Of a DNA stretch of 55,661 nucleotides, positions 5,806-13,877 are shown piece after piece; positions within the stretch are counted from its first letter, which is position 1; every line of letters begins with the position of its first letter. A program made the translations under genes and the position numbers. The stretch is from JAGLQQ01 sp043806135. GTDB taxonomy: Bacteria; Omnitrophota; Gorgyraeia; B26-G9. Location of the stretch: contig JAZDHG010000106.1 in NCBI GenBank assembly GCA_043806135.1, forward strand, positions 1 to 55,661. Reading direction: 5' to 3'. The notes under the pieces were generated by a model. The model made no database searches, was not told the origin of the DNA, and saw only the letters and a list, made by a program, of their open reading frames with translations.

Positions 5806-7350
5806 ATGAAAATAGTATCATCTGAACAAGCGGCTTTTAACAATGAGTCAAGAGCAGCTTCTGAAAAAAGGCATGATAAGGTAAAAAAGACTATGGTCAA
5901 GAAGCCGAAAATTGAGGTTAAGAGATTAGGAAGAGGACTTAAAGATATATCTCACCTTTTTCTCTCGGGAGCGAAAAAGTCATCCTTAAAGATTCCTAAA
6001 AAAGCAAAAGAAATAAAAGCGCAAAAAATTCAAAAAGCTCCGGTTTTACAAAACAAGCAAGCTGCTGCACTTAAAGCCAAGAAAGCGTTAGCAGCGGGCG
6101 TTAAAAAAATATCGGCTGCAGAAAATAAAAAAACGGCGGCACGGAAAGTCCAGGAAAAGCCAGCTGTGGTAAAGGGAAAAACTAGGAAAACCGTTGCTCA
6201 TCTATCTGTAAAAAAAATTTCAGAGAAAAAGAAAGATAACTCGGTAATAACTAAAAGAATAATTGAAAAACCTTCTAAAAAAAAGATAGAGGTGATACGG
6301 ATGCCAATAATAAAGAAATCCGGGGAAGAAGCTGAAAATAATCCAAAAACATCAAAAAAAGTTTTGGAGAGCAAACCGATTAAGAAAACAAAAAATGGCG
6401 TAAATAAAAAAGTGCAGTTAGGGCCGATCAGCGAACTGTCATCATTGTTTAAAAAGAAGAAAAAAATTGAGGCTGTTTTTTCAGGTGTTAGCGCACAGCC
6501 TGAGCAAATCATAGAAGAGAGCAAATTTTTCACAGGACCGGATCCGGTTTCTACCAAGGTTAAAGAACACCAGCTTTATGAACTGCCGGCCGGATACGGA
6601 GATACGCGTATTATAATTCAGGCCAGAGATCCTTATTGGATGCATTCATATTGGGAAATAAATGAAGATAAAATGAATTCAGTCCGCCGGGATTTGGGGC
6701 ATCATATGAATAATGCCAGAAGTATCTTACGGGTTTACGATGTTACGGATGTGATCTTCGACGGCAGCAATGCTAATAAATATTTCGATATAGATATAAA
6801 TGATTATGCAAACAGCTGGTACATAAATGGGGGCGAAGCCGGCAGGAGTGTTTGCGTAGATATCGGCTATCTTTTGGCGGATGGAAGATTTATCATGCTC
6901 GCAAGGTCTAATTGTGTCAGAATGCCTATTGACGGCCCAAGTACAGTCACTGACGAAGAGTGGATGCTGGTTGAAGATGATTTCAACCGGCTTTACGGGA
7001 TGTCTGTTGGCCTCGGCATAGGGCTAAGCTCTATGGAATTGAGAAAGCAGATATCGCAGAGACTTATAAATCTTTCTTCAGGGGTATTGTCTTCACCGGG
7101 AGTGCAAAAAAAGCCAACGGGAAGGAAATTCTGGCTCAAGGTACATACGGAATTAATTGTTTACGGAGCCACTGAACCCGATGCAAAGGTGAGCGTGCAG
7201 GGTAAACCGATAAGCTTAAGCCAGGACGGGACATTTAGTCTGCGTTTTGCTTTGCCTGACGGGCAACAGGTTATCCCTGTAAAAGGGGTGTCAAGAGATG
7301 GGCTTGAAGAACGTACCATAACTCCTGTAGTAAGTAAAAAAACTGAATGA
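5806..7350 (+). CDS. Lysine-rich DUF4912 protein with an N-terminal LGRGL peptide
   Basis: The product has 514 residues. Residues 1-60 hold EVKRLGRGLKDISHLFLS (37-54), nearly identical to the start of the 3187 protein. About 55-235 are extremely Lys/Ala-rich with no predicted structure, like a histone-H1 tail, and probably bind DNA or other polyanions. About 255-430 is the DUF4912 domain (LPAGYGDTRIIIQARDPYW, SYWEIN, RVYDVTD, YANSWYINGGEAGRSVCVDIGYL). A C-terminal beta-rich segment (LIVYGATEPDAKVSVQGKPI) resembles an Ig-like extracellular or carbohydrate-associated fold. DUF4912 genes are typically found next to GH57/DUF1957 branching enzymes, as here. I infer an adaptor between glucan, nucleoid and the ParA-CBM48 ATPase. 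No strong ribosome binding site is visible; Met30 is an alternative start. Confidence 0.8.
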   Translation: MKIVSSEQAAFNNESRAASEKRHDKVKKTMVKKPKIEVKRLGRGLKDISHLFLSGAKKSSLKIPKKAKEIKAQKIQKAPVLQNKQAAALKAKKALAAGVKKISAAENKKTAARKVQEKPAVVKGKTRKTVAHLSVKKISEKKKDNSVITKRIIEKPSKKKIEVIRMPIIKKSGEEAENNPKTSKKVLESKPIKKTKNGVNKKVQLGPISELSSLFKKKKKIEAVFSGVSAQPEQIIEESKFFTGPDPVSTKVKEHQLYELPAGYGDTRIIIQARDPYWMHSYWEINEDKMNSVRRDLGHHMNNARSILRVYDVTDVIFDGSNANKYFDIDINDYANSWYINGGEAGRSVCVDIGYLLADGRFIMLARSNCVRMPIDGPSTVTDEEWMLVEDDFNRLYGMSVGLGIGLSSMELRKQISQRLINLSSGVLSSPGVQKKPTGRKFWLKVHTELIVYGATEPDAKVSVQGKPISLSQDGTFSLRFALPDGQQVIPVKGVSRDGLEERTITPVVSKKTE

Positions 7351-7467
7351 ACCCCGTTAGAGAACTTTGTTCTCTAACGATACGCTCTGACGATGGCTTT
7401 AAAGTACTGTTGCTTTTTAAGCTATATTCTGCCGCCGATTAAAATTGGTGGCTTGCTCTAACGGGGT
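7351..7467 (+). other. Mutually exclusive perfect hairpins after the DUF4912 gene
   Basis: ACCCCGTTAGAG (7351-7362) pairs perfectly with CTCTAACGGGGT (7456-7467). Part of the same left arm, CGTTAGAGAAC (7355-7365), instead pairs perfectly with GTTCTCTAACG (7369-7379) around a TTT loop. Only one can form at a time. Inside the large loop, GCCGCCGATT and AATTGGTGGC form a third stem with wobbles. It begins right after the stop codon and precedes a strong terminator. Confidence 0.6.
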
Positions 7468-7513
7468 GAAAAGCTCTTTTATAAAAAAAATTTAAGTTCT
7501 TCGTTGAAATTAG

Positions 7514-7550
7514 CGCTGGAATGGAAAAGAGACATTCCAGCGTTTTTTTT
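7514..7550 (+). terminator. Intrinsic terminator of the DUF4912 unit
   Basis: CGCTGGAATG (7514-7523) and CATTCCAGCG (7533-7542) form a perfect 10-bp stem with a 9-nt loop. Eight T follow. It lies 164 bp after the stop codon, leaving a structured 3' untranslated region. Confidence 0.92.
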
Positions 7551-7755
7551 GGTTTTTTCTTGTTTAAAGCGGCAGAAAGAACCTGATTTCAGAGATTAAA
7601 ATAGGATTACACAGATCGTTGTCCATTCTCGTTTCTATCTAACATCCTAAATAAAAACGGCCTTTTTTTCGGTTAAATACCTTGAATTATAAATGTGATT
7701 ATGTTAAAATAAAAATATTATTTTTGTTTGGAAAAGTCTTTGATTTATCCCGCAT

Positions 7756-7842
7756 GCTTTGAAAACCCCAGCTTTTAAGCTGGGGATGAAAGCAACTCTG
7801 CGGGATTCCGCTCAGAAACCCCGGGCTTTAGCCCGGGTGAGC
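7756..7842 (+). repeat. Twin bulged C-rich hairpins (REP- or IS200/IS605-end-like)
   Basis: Two hairpins share one plan. First (7756-7793): outer stem GCTTT/AAAGC, 5' bulge GAAAA, inner stem CCCCAGCTT/AAGCTGGGG. Second (7810-7842): outer stem GCTCA/TGAGC, 5' bulge GAAAC, inner stem CCCGGGC/GCCCGGG with loop TTTA. A short outer stem, a one-sided GAAA bulge and a C-rich inner stem recall REP elements and the subterminal hairpins of IS200/IS605 elements. No transposase gene is present in the window. Confidence 0.55.
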
Positions 7843-8134
7843 TTCATTTGTTTTTTGCTTAATCGTAACTGGAAGCTCGGATAGTTTATTATGATGTTGT
7901 AGATAAGACACGAAACTAGTTGCAGGAGCAAGGGTTGCGATTGAAGAGACCACAGGCGTATTCTAATTATACGACGCCTGTCCCGTCAAAGGCGAGGAGG
8001 ACTAAGAGGGAGCAAAACAGTTTACTTTGTACCGTGCGAAGACCTCTGGTTCAGGGCAGCAGATGCGATGAGATGCGTGTTTGCAGTAAACAATATGGCG
8101 AAATATTCGAGCTAGAAAAAGGGGAAGAAAAGCT
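7843..8134 (+). other. Leader region of the GH57 gene, no recognised element
   Basis: I see no gene here. Two pairings stand out: ACAGGCGT near 7952-7959 with ACGCCTGT near 7974-7981, and GTTTACT (8020-8026) with AGTAAAC (8085-8091) enclosing about 58 nt that contain CTCTGGTTCAGGGCAGCAG. Together they may be a structured leader RNA, but no known riboswitch consensus matches. The GH57 ribosome binding site GGGGAAG is at about 8120. Confidence 0.25.
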
Positions 8135-9715
8135 ATGGAAAAAGGGTACCTTTGTCTTGTTCTTCATGGACATCTGCCGTTTGTACGACATCCGGAACAT
8201 GAAGATTTTTTAGAAGAAAAATGGCTGTATGAGGCGATTACGGAAACATATATTCCTATATTAAATGTTTTTGAGCAGTTAATAAAGGATAAGGTTGATT
8301 TTCGTATTACGATGGGACTTTCTCCGTCTTTGATCTCAATGCTCCTTGACCCTCTGCTGCAGCATAGATATGTGCATCATATTGAAAAATTAATAGAACT
8401 TGCCAGCCGTGAAGTTGAAAGGACCAGATGGCAGCCTGAATTTAACAGGCTGGCTTTGATGTATTTAAGTAAATTTAATCTGGCTCGATATGTATTTGTT
8501 GAGAAATACAACCGTAATATAATCGAAGGATTTAAAAGAGCTCAGGATGCAGGGAAACTGGAAATTATGACATGCGGTGCAACGCATGGATTTTTCCCGC
8601 TCATGGAGGTATGCAAGGCTTCTATCAGGGCTCAGGTACGCACGGCAGTGGATCAGTACAGAAGGGTTTTTCACCGCCAACCCAAGGGGATATGGCTGCC
8701 GGAATGCGGCTACAATCCTGGTGATGATGAGATCCTGCGTGAAAACGGATTGCGCTACTTTTTTACAGATTCGCATGGAGTGCTTCACGGTACACCAAGG
8801 CCTAAATACGGAGTTTTTGCGCCGGTGTACTGTAAATCAGGAGTTGCCTGTTTTGGCCGGGACCTTGAATCCTCAAAGCAGGTTTGGAGCGCAAAACAAG
8901 GATATCCGGGGGATGAGAATTACCGCGAATTCTATAGAGACATTGGATTTGATCTGGATTTTGACTATATAAAGCCATATGTTCACTCTGACGGTATACG
9001 TACTAATACAGGTATTAAATATTATAGAATAACCGGTGAAACCGATGATAAACAAGTATATAATAATGATAAAGCCCAGGAAATGGCGGCAACACACGCG
9101 GCTAATTTTATGTTCAATCGCGAAAAGCAGGTTGAATATATAGCCGGAATTATAAAAAGAAAACCGATTATTGTTTCACCTTATGACGCAGAGCTGTTTG
9201 GCCATTGGTGGTATGAGGGGCCGGACTGGATAAATTATCTGCTGCGTAAAATCGCCTTTGATCAAAAAACAATAAAAACTATAACTCCTTCTGAGTACTT
9301 GGAGAAATATCCTAAGAATCAGGTGATCACCCCATCGTTGTCAAGCTGGGGATGGAAAGGATATTCGGAGTTCTGGCTTGAAGGGGCGAATGACTGGGTT
9401 TACCGTCATTTGCATAAAGCCTCGGAGCGGATGAGTGAATTGGTAAAACTCTACCCCGACGCTAAGGTATTAACTTTAAGGGCATTGAACCAGGGGCTGC
9501 GGGAATTACTGCTGGCGCAGAGTTCTGATTGGGCTTTTATTATGAAAACCGGTACGCATACTTCATATGCGGTTGATAGAACAAAAGCGCATCTTCTGAA
9601 TTTTACAAAACTTTATTACCAGATAAGAGAACATAATATTGATGAGGGCTGGCTTAAAGGTATTGAGGAAAAAAATAATATCTTTCCGGATATTGATTAT
9701 CGTTTCCATTCTTAA
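8135..9715 (+). CDS. Glycoside hydrolase family 57 / DUF1957 protein, probable 1,4-alpha-glucan branching enzyme
   Basis: The 526-residue protein opens with EKGYLCLVLHGHLPFVRHP, the GH57 N-terminal motif (His11, His13). WLPECGY places the catalytic nucleophile at Glu190, and SPYDAELFGHWWYEGP places the acid/base at Asp351. The length and C-terminal helical DUF1957 region fit GH57 branching enzymes, which make alpha-1,6 branches in glycogen-type glucans in the cytoplasm; there is no signal peptide. ATG 8135 is preceded by GGGGAAG. It follows the DUF4912 gene by 785 bp and supplies the enzymatic link to the CBM48-ParA locus. Branching versus amylase activity is not proven by sequence alone. Confidence 0.9.
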   Translation: MEKGYLCLVLHGHLPFVRHPEHEDFLEEKWLYEAITETYIPILNVFEQLIKDKVDFRITMGLSPSLISMLLDPLLQHRYVHHIEKLIELASREVERTRWQPEFNRLALMYLSKFNLARYVFVEKYNRNIIEGFKRAQDAGKLEIMTCGATHGFFPLMEVCKASIRAQVRTAVDQYRRVFHRQPKGIWLPECGYNPGDDEILRENGLRYFFTDSHGVLHGTPRPKYGVFAPVYCKSGVACFGRDLESSKQVWSAKQGYPGDENYREFYRDIGFDLDFDYIKPYVHSDGIRTNTGIKYYRITGETDDKQVYNNDKAQEMAATHAANFMFNREKQVEYIAGIIKRKPIIVSPYDAELFGHWWYEGPDWINYLLRKIAFDQKTIKTITPSEYLEKYPKNQVITPSLSSWGWKGYSEFWLEGANDWVYRHLHKASERMSELVKLYPDAKVLTLRALNQGLRELLLAQSSDWAFIMKTGTHTSYAVDRTKAHLLNFTKLYYQIREHNIDEGWLKGIEEKNNIFPDIDYRFHS

Positions 9716-9915
9716 AAGCGAATAGCTGGAAAAACAAAGTAGCCCTTCGACTTTGCTCAGGGTCCCGTGTGGAATCGAGGGACGAGTAGCAAGAAAAAAT
9801 AAATACTTAAATAAAGTAGCGAGTACAAGTGGAAATTAAAAATAAAAATGAAGAATTTTAAAATTCTATGTTTTTATCTAAGCTTTAATATTTGTAATTT
9901 AGTTCGTAGTTTCTC

Positions 9916-9943
9916 TTGCTACTCGCTACTCTTTTCTCGCTAC
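9916..9943. repeat. Heptad array (TCGCTAC words)
   Basis: TTGCTAC TCGCTAC TCTTTTC TCGCTAC is four seven-base units ending 17 bp before the uppS start. A looser inverted relative, GTAGCGAGTACAAG, lies near 9817. The remaining gap 9716-9915 is AT-rich, with a CCCTTCGACTTTGCTCAGGG hairpin near 9743 and nothing else recognised. Confidence 0.55.
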
Positions 9944-9960
9944 TTTTTGAATGGATTGAG

Positions 9961-10674
9961 ATGAGCAAGTCACTACAAGTTCCTAAGCATATTGCGATTA
10001 TTATGGACGGCAACGGCCGCTGGGCTAAAGCTAAAAAACTGCCTCGAATTGCCGGCCACAGAAAAGGTGCAGAGGTAGTAAAGTCTATCGTAAAGTGCTG
10101 TGATGCTCTGGGGGTCAAGTTTTTAACCCTATATACTTTTTCTACTGAAAACTGGAAAAGACCGGAAAAGGAAATAAGTTTTTTAATGGGTCTTTTAAGC
10201 TGGTTTCTTGACAGGGAGATTCGTAACCTGAAGAAAAACAATGTCCGGTTTTTGACCATAGGCAATATTGAAAAATTACCGAAAAAAGCCCGGGAGGTTA
10301 TTGCCAAGGCAAAAGAACAGACCAAGAACAACACAGGGCTTAACCTTGTGCTGGCTCTAAATTACGGCGCCCGGTTTGAGATTATTGAGGCGGTTAAATC
10401 AATATGCAGGGATATAAAAGATAATCGGTTAACTGAGAGTGACTTGAACGAAGAGCTCTTTTCAGGCTATTTAAATACTGCGGGTATCCCTGACCCGGAT
10501 CTTTTGATCCGTACCAGCGGTGAGATGAGGCTGAGTAATTTTCTGCTCTGGCAGTTATCTTACAGCGAATTGTATATGACGGATAAGTTATGGCCTGATT
10601 TTAATGAAGATGAGTTAAAAAAAGCTATTGATAATTTCCAGAAACGTAAAAGGCGTTTTGGAGACATTATTTAG
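9961..10674 (+). CDS. uppS: Undecaprenyl diphosphate synthase (cis-prenyltransferase)
   Basis: This 237-residue enzyme adds isopentenyl units to farnesyl diphosphate to make the C55 carrier lipid for peptidoglycan and polysaccharide. HIAIIMDGNGRWAKAKKLPRIAGHRKG carries the catalytic Asp in MDGNGRW; further signatures are TLYTFSTENWKRP and PDLLIRTSGEMRLSNFLLWQLSYSEL. I chose ATG 9961 because homologues begin just before the HIAIIMDGNG strand. The longer frame to 9916 would translate the heptad repeat. It starts an envelope/isoprenoid operon with cdsA, dxr, rseP and ispG, the usual bacterial order. Confidence 0.95.
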   Translation: MSKSLQVPKHIAIIMDGNGRWAKAKKLPRIAGHRKGAEVVKSIVKCCDALGVKFLTLYTFSTENWKRPEKEISFLMGLLSWFLDREIRNLKKNNVRFLTIGNIEKLPKKAREVIAKAKEQTKNNTGLNLVLALNYGARFEIIEAVKSICRDIKDNRLTESDLNEELFSGYLNTAGIPDPDLLIRTSGEMRLSNFLLWQLSYSELYMTDKLWPDFNEDELKKAIDNFQKRKRRFGDII

Positions 10675-10699
10675 CACTTAAATAAAAGAGGTTTAACAG

Positions 10700-11530
10700 G
10701 TGAGTAAACTAACGTTAGAAAAAAGAATCTGGACGGCAGTTTGTATCATTTCTTTTGTGATCTTCGGGCTATTCTTTCTGCCGGAGTGGTTTTACGCGGC
10801 TGTAGTTATTTTTCTTATTAGTATGGGGCTCTATGAATTTTACGGTCTTATAGAAAAAAAAGGAATATTTATTTATAAATACTTTGGTATCTTAATCGGC
10901 ATATTTATACCGCTAAGTATTTATTTCAGGTTTGAACCGACTAAGGGATGGGAATTGCTTTTTATAACTACAGCAACGCTGATATTCTTTGTCCTGCAGT
11001 TCATTCGCAAGGACAGTTCACAGGCAATTGTGGGTATATCAACAACCCTGTTCGGCATTTTTTATGTAAGTTGGTTTTTTTCGTTTCTGATTAAAATAAG
11101 ATTTTTGCCGCATGGAACATTACTGGCTGCTTTCTTACTTCTGGTGACAAAAATTGGTGATGTCGGAGCCTTTGTTGTGGGAACCGGCATGGGAAAGAAT
11201 CTATTAATAACACGTATCAGCCCAAAGAAAACACTGGAAGGCTCTTTGGGAGGACTGGTCTTTAGCATGGTCAGCGCAATCATAAGTAAATTATATCTGC
11301 CTTTTATACCTTTGATGCATTTGCTTGTTTTGGGTATTCTGATCGGGTTGCTTGCGCAGCTTGGAGACCTTTGCGAGTCTTTGATCAAACGTGATTGCGG
11401 CGTCAAAGACAGCGGGGCTCATTTGCCGGGATTGGGGGGGATTCTGGATATTATTGATAGTATTATTTTTGCCAGTCCTTTTTTCTACTATTATGTGATC
11501 TACTTTAAGTTGGTTTCTTATAATCTATGA
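10700..11530 (+). CDS. cdsA: Phosphatidate cytidylyltransferase
   Basis: The product is 276 residues, an integral membrane protein with about seven or eight hydrophobic helices. It makes CDP-diacylglycerol from phosphatidate and CTP, the precursor of membrane phospholipids. The CDS-family signature is near the C-terminus: SPKKTLEGSLGG, then GDLCESLIKRDCGVKDSGAHLPGLGGILDIIDS, with the Lys/Asp residues for metal and nucleotide binding. A GTG start follows AGAGGTTTAACAG. It lies 25 bp after uppS, and its last four bases overlap the dxr start. Confidence 0.93.
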   Translation: MSKLTLEKRIWTAVCIISFVIFGLFFLPEWFYAAVVIFLISMGLYEFYGLIEKKGIFIYKYFGILIGIFIPLSIYFRFEPTKGWELLFITTATLIFFVLQFIRKDSSQAIVGISTTLFGIFYVSWFFSFLIKIRFLPHGTLLAAFLLLVTKIGDVGAFVVGTGMGKNLLITRISPKKTLEGSLGGLVFSMVSAIISKLYLPFIPLMHLLVLGILIGLLAQLGDLCESLIKRDCGVKDSGAHLPGLGGILDIIDSIIFASPFFYYYVIYFKLVSYNL

Positions 11531-12681
11531 AAAATATTGCAATCCTAGGTTCGACCGGTTCTATCGGCACTAATACCTTACGGGTAATTCATTCAAGACC
11601 AGGAGATTTCCGGGTTATTGCCTTAAGTGCTTATCGCAATATGCATCTGCTGGCTAAACAGATAAAATTATTCCAGCCTAAGCTTATCAGTGTAAAAGAT
11701 GAAAAGTGTATTAAAAAACTGCGGGGATTGGTAGATCTGTCCGGGAGCCGTGTCTATACTCAGGATAAGGGGCTAATGTTGATCGCAAAGCATAAACAGG
11801 TTCAGACCCTGGTTGTTGCTACAGCCGGTACGGTCAGCCTTTTTCCTGCGCTTCTGGCAATTGAACATGGAAAAACTATAGCTTTGGCTAATAAAGAGCC
11901 TTTGGTCATGGCCGGAGAGATCCTGATGCAGGTTGTTAAAAAAAATAAGGGGATGATAATACCTGTTGATTCAGAGCACAGTGCGATTTTTCAATGCCTG
12001 CATAAAGAGAGAAAAGATTCACTCCGGCGTATTTACCTTACGGGAACAGGCGGTCCTTTCCGCAATTTTTCAAAAGAGGACCTGAAAAAAGTTAATCTGA
12101 AAATGGCCCTGAAACATCCAAAATGGAAAATGGGCAAAAAAATAACTATAGATTCAGCGACTTTAATGAATAAAGGCCTTGAGCTTATTGAAGCGAGGTG
12201 GCTTTTTGATGTGCCGTCAAAGAATATAGAAATCGTTATTCATCCCGAGGCGCTGATCCATTCTATGGTTGAATTTTGTGACCGCTCAATACTGGCTCAA
12301 CTTGGGGTGACGGACATGAGATTACCGATACAGTACGCTCTTGATTATCCAAATCGAACCGCAAATAAACTTAAGTCGCCTGATTTCTTCGGTTTAAAGG
12401 CCTTGACATTCTTAAAACCTGATTTAAATAATTTTCCCTGTTTACAAATAGCAAAAAAAGTTGCTGAGCTTGGAGGCAGTGCCGGTTGTGTAATGAATGC
12501 GGCTAATGAGGTAGCTGTTGAAGCATTCTTGAATGAAAAGGTTAATTTTTTAAAAATACCTGATGTGATCTCAATGGTTTTGGAAAAACATAAATTCATT
12601 AAACATCCGAATCTGGATGAAATTTTCAGCCTTGATAAGTGGGCAAGAAGGGAGGCAGGATTAATTTGTTATCAACGTTAG
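11527..12681 (+). CDS. dxr: 1-deoxy-D-xylulose 5-phosphate reductoisomerase
   Basis: This 384-residue enzyme converts DXP to 2-C-methyl-D-erythritol 4-phosphate with NADPH, the committed MEP-pathway step. The NADPH-binding start is LGSTGSIGTNTLRVI. Metal and substrate residues lie in PVDSEHSAIFQCL and TGTGGPFR, and ATLMNKGLELIEARWLF is the substrate-binding segment. The length is normal. The start overlaps cdsA by 4 bp (ATGA) and the end overlaps rseP, so translation is coupled. Confidence 0.96.
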   Translation: MKNIAILGSTGSIGTNTLRVIHSRPGDFRVIALSAYRNMHLLAKQIKLFQPKLISVKDEKCIKKLRGLVDLSGSRVYTQDKGLMLIAKHKQVQTLVVATAGTVSLFPALLAIEHGKTIALANKEPLVMAGEILMQVVKKNKGMIIPVDSEHSAIFQCLHKERKDSLRRIYLTGTGGPFRNFSKEDLKKVNLKMALKHPKWKMGKKITIDSATLMNKGLELIEARWLFDVPSKNIEIVIHPEALIHSMVEFCDRSILAQLGVTDMRLPIQYALDYPNRTANKLKSPDFFGLKALTFLKPDLNNFPCLQIAKKVAELGGSAGCVMNAANEVAVEAFLNEKVNFLKIPDVISMVLEKHKFIKHPNLDEIFSLDKWARREAGLICYQR

Positions 12682-13847
12682 CGTTTGTTTTTGTTCTGGG
12701 AGTATTGGTGCTCGTGCATGAGTGCGGCCATTTTATTGTAGCTAAATTACTGCGGGTTCGCGTAGAGATATTCTCTATAGGTTTCGGCAAAAAATTGTTA
12801 GGAATAAAAAAGGGAAATACCGAGTACCGCATTTCTCTTGTTCCTTTAGGCGGGTATATAAAACTCTCCGGAGATAATCCGGAGGAAAAGCGTGATGGGC
12901 AATCGTGGGAATTTCTCTCTAAAACTCCGGGTGAGCGTGCAGCAATTGTAGCTGCAGGCCCTGCTTTTAACTATTTAGTGGCTTTTCTGCTTTTCACGCT
13001 TGTCTTTTTTATAGGCTTTCCTAATTTGACCGCAAAGATCGGTGAACTTAAAGATAAATATCCGGCGCAAACGGCAGGGATACAGGTAGGGGACCGTATT
13101 CTTTCCGTTGACGGACAGAAAGTTGAATTCTGGGAGGAGCTTTCTGCTATTATTTACAAGAAAACCCAAGGAAATAAAATCAGCATTAAGATACAAAGGG
13201 AGGATAAGATTTTTGATCTGAGCCTTAAGCCTAAGGTAGAAACCACTAAAAATATTTTTGGCGATGATATTAAGATCGGTCTTATCGGGATAATGCCGGC
13301 TCAGGAGACAAAGATGGTACGCTTTGGCATTATTGCCTCAGTACGCAAAGGGGCAGAACGTATTATAACTCTGACAAAAATGACATATTTTTCTCTATAT
13401 AGAATAACCATAGGAAAAATGTCGGTGCGGGAGTCATTGGCCGGACCGGTGGTTATTTTTAAAATCACAGGGGAAGCAGCAAAACTGGGATTTGTTTATT
13501 TGCTGCAGATAATGGCTGTTTTAAGTGTAAGCTTGGCCATAATAAATCTGTTCCCAATTCCGGTCCTTGATGGAGGACATCTTCTGTTCTTACTGTGCGA
13601 AAAAATAAGAGGAAAACCTATAAGCATGAAAGTGCAGGAAATTGCTACGCGTATCGGGTTGTCTATGCTTGTTGTCTTAATGTTATTTGTTTTTTATAAT
13701 GACTTAGTAAGGATAGGCGCTTTTGAAAAAGCCCTTAGGTTTTTAACCCCATCAGAAAAAACTACAGACAAAGTTGGTAAGGATAGAGATATTGAGGCTC
13801 AAGATAGTTTAATGCCGGAGACGGCACAAACAGTTAAAGGCAGATGA
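12666..13847 (+). CDS. rseP: RseP/RIP-family site-2 metalloprotease
   Basis: About 393 residues, a membrane-embedded zinc protease that cleaves anti-sigma factors or signal peptides within the membrane. HECGHFIVAK near the N-terminus is the HExxH zinc site, with Cys in the usual Leu position. One PDZ domain lies around residues 120-190 (PAQTAGIQVGDRILSVDGQKV). NLFPIPVLDGGHLLF is the C-terminal LDG motif with the third metal ligand. I prefer TTG 12666 over GTG 12639 because GGAGG sits 10 nt upstream and homologues begin at the LSTLAF position. It overlaps the end of dxr by 16 bp. Confidence 0.92.
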   Translation: MLSTLAFVFVLGVLVLVHECGHFIVAKLLRVRVEIFSIGFGKKLLGIKKGNTEYRISLVPLGGYIKLSGDNPEEKRDGQSWEFLSKTPGERAAIVAAGPAFNYLVAFLLFTLVFFIGFPNLTAKIGELKDKYPAQTAGIQVGDRILSVDGQKVEFWEELSAIIYKKTQGNKISIKIQREDKIFDLSLKPKVETTKNIFGDDIKIGLIGIMPAQETKMVRFGIIASVRKGAERIITLTKMTYFSLYRITIGKMSVRESLAGPVVIFKITGEAAKLGFVYLLQIMAVLSVSLAIINLFPIPVLDGGHLLFLLCEKIRGKPISMKVQEIATRIGLSMLVVLMLFVFYNDLVRIGAFEKALRFLTPSEKTTDKVGKDRDIEAQDSLMPETAQTVKGR

Positions 13848-13877
13848 TTTTCTAACGGGGTTAACCGGGAAATAAAT

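Noticed and set aside
8041..8085. Resemblance to bacterial SRP 4.5S RNA (GGTTCAGGGCAGCAG and GATGCGTGT)
   Set aside because: The GGAA-type tetraloop and the symmetric and asymmetric loops of SRP helix 8 cannot be formed, and the surrounding stem does not pair as required.
7920..8213. Forward frame of 97 codons in front of the GH57 gene
   Set aside because: It runs into the GH57 coding region in another frame and shows no conserved features.
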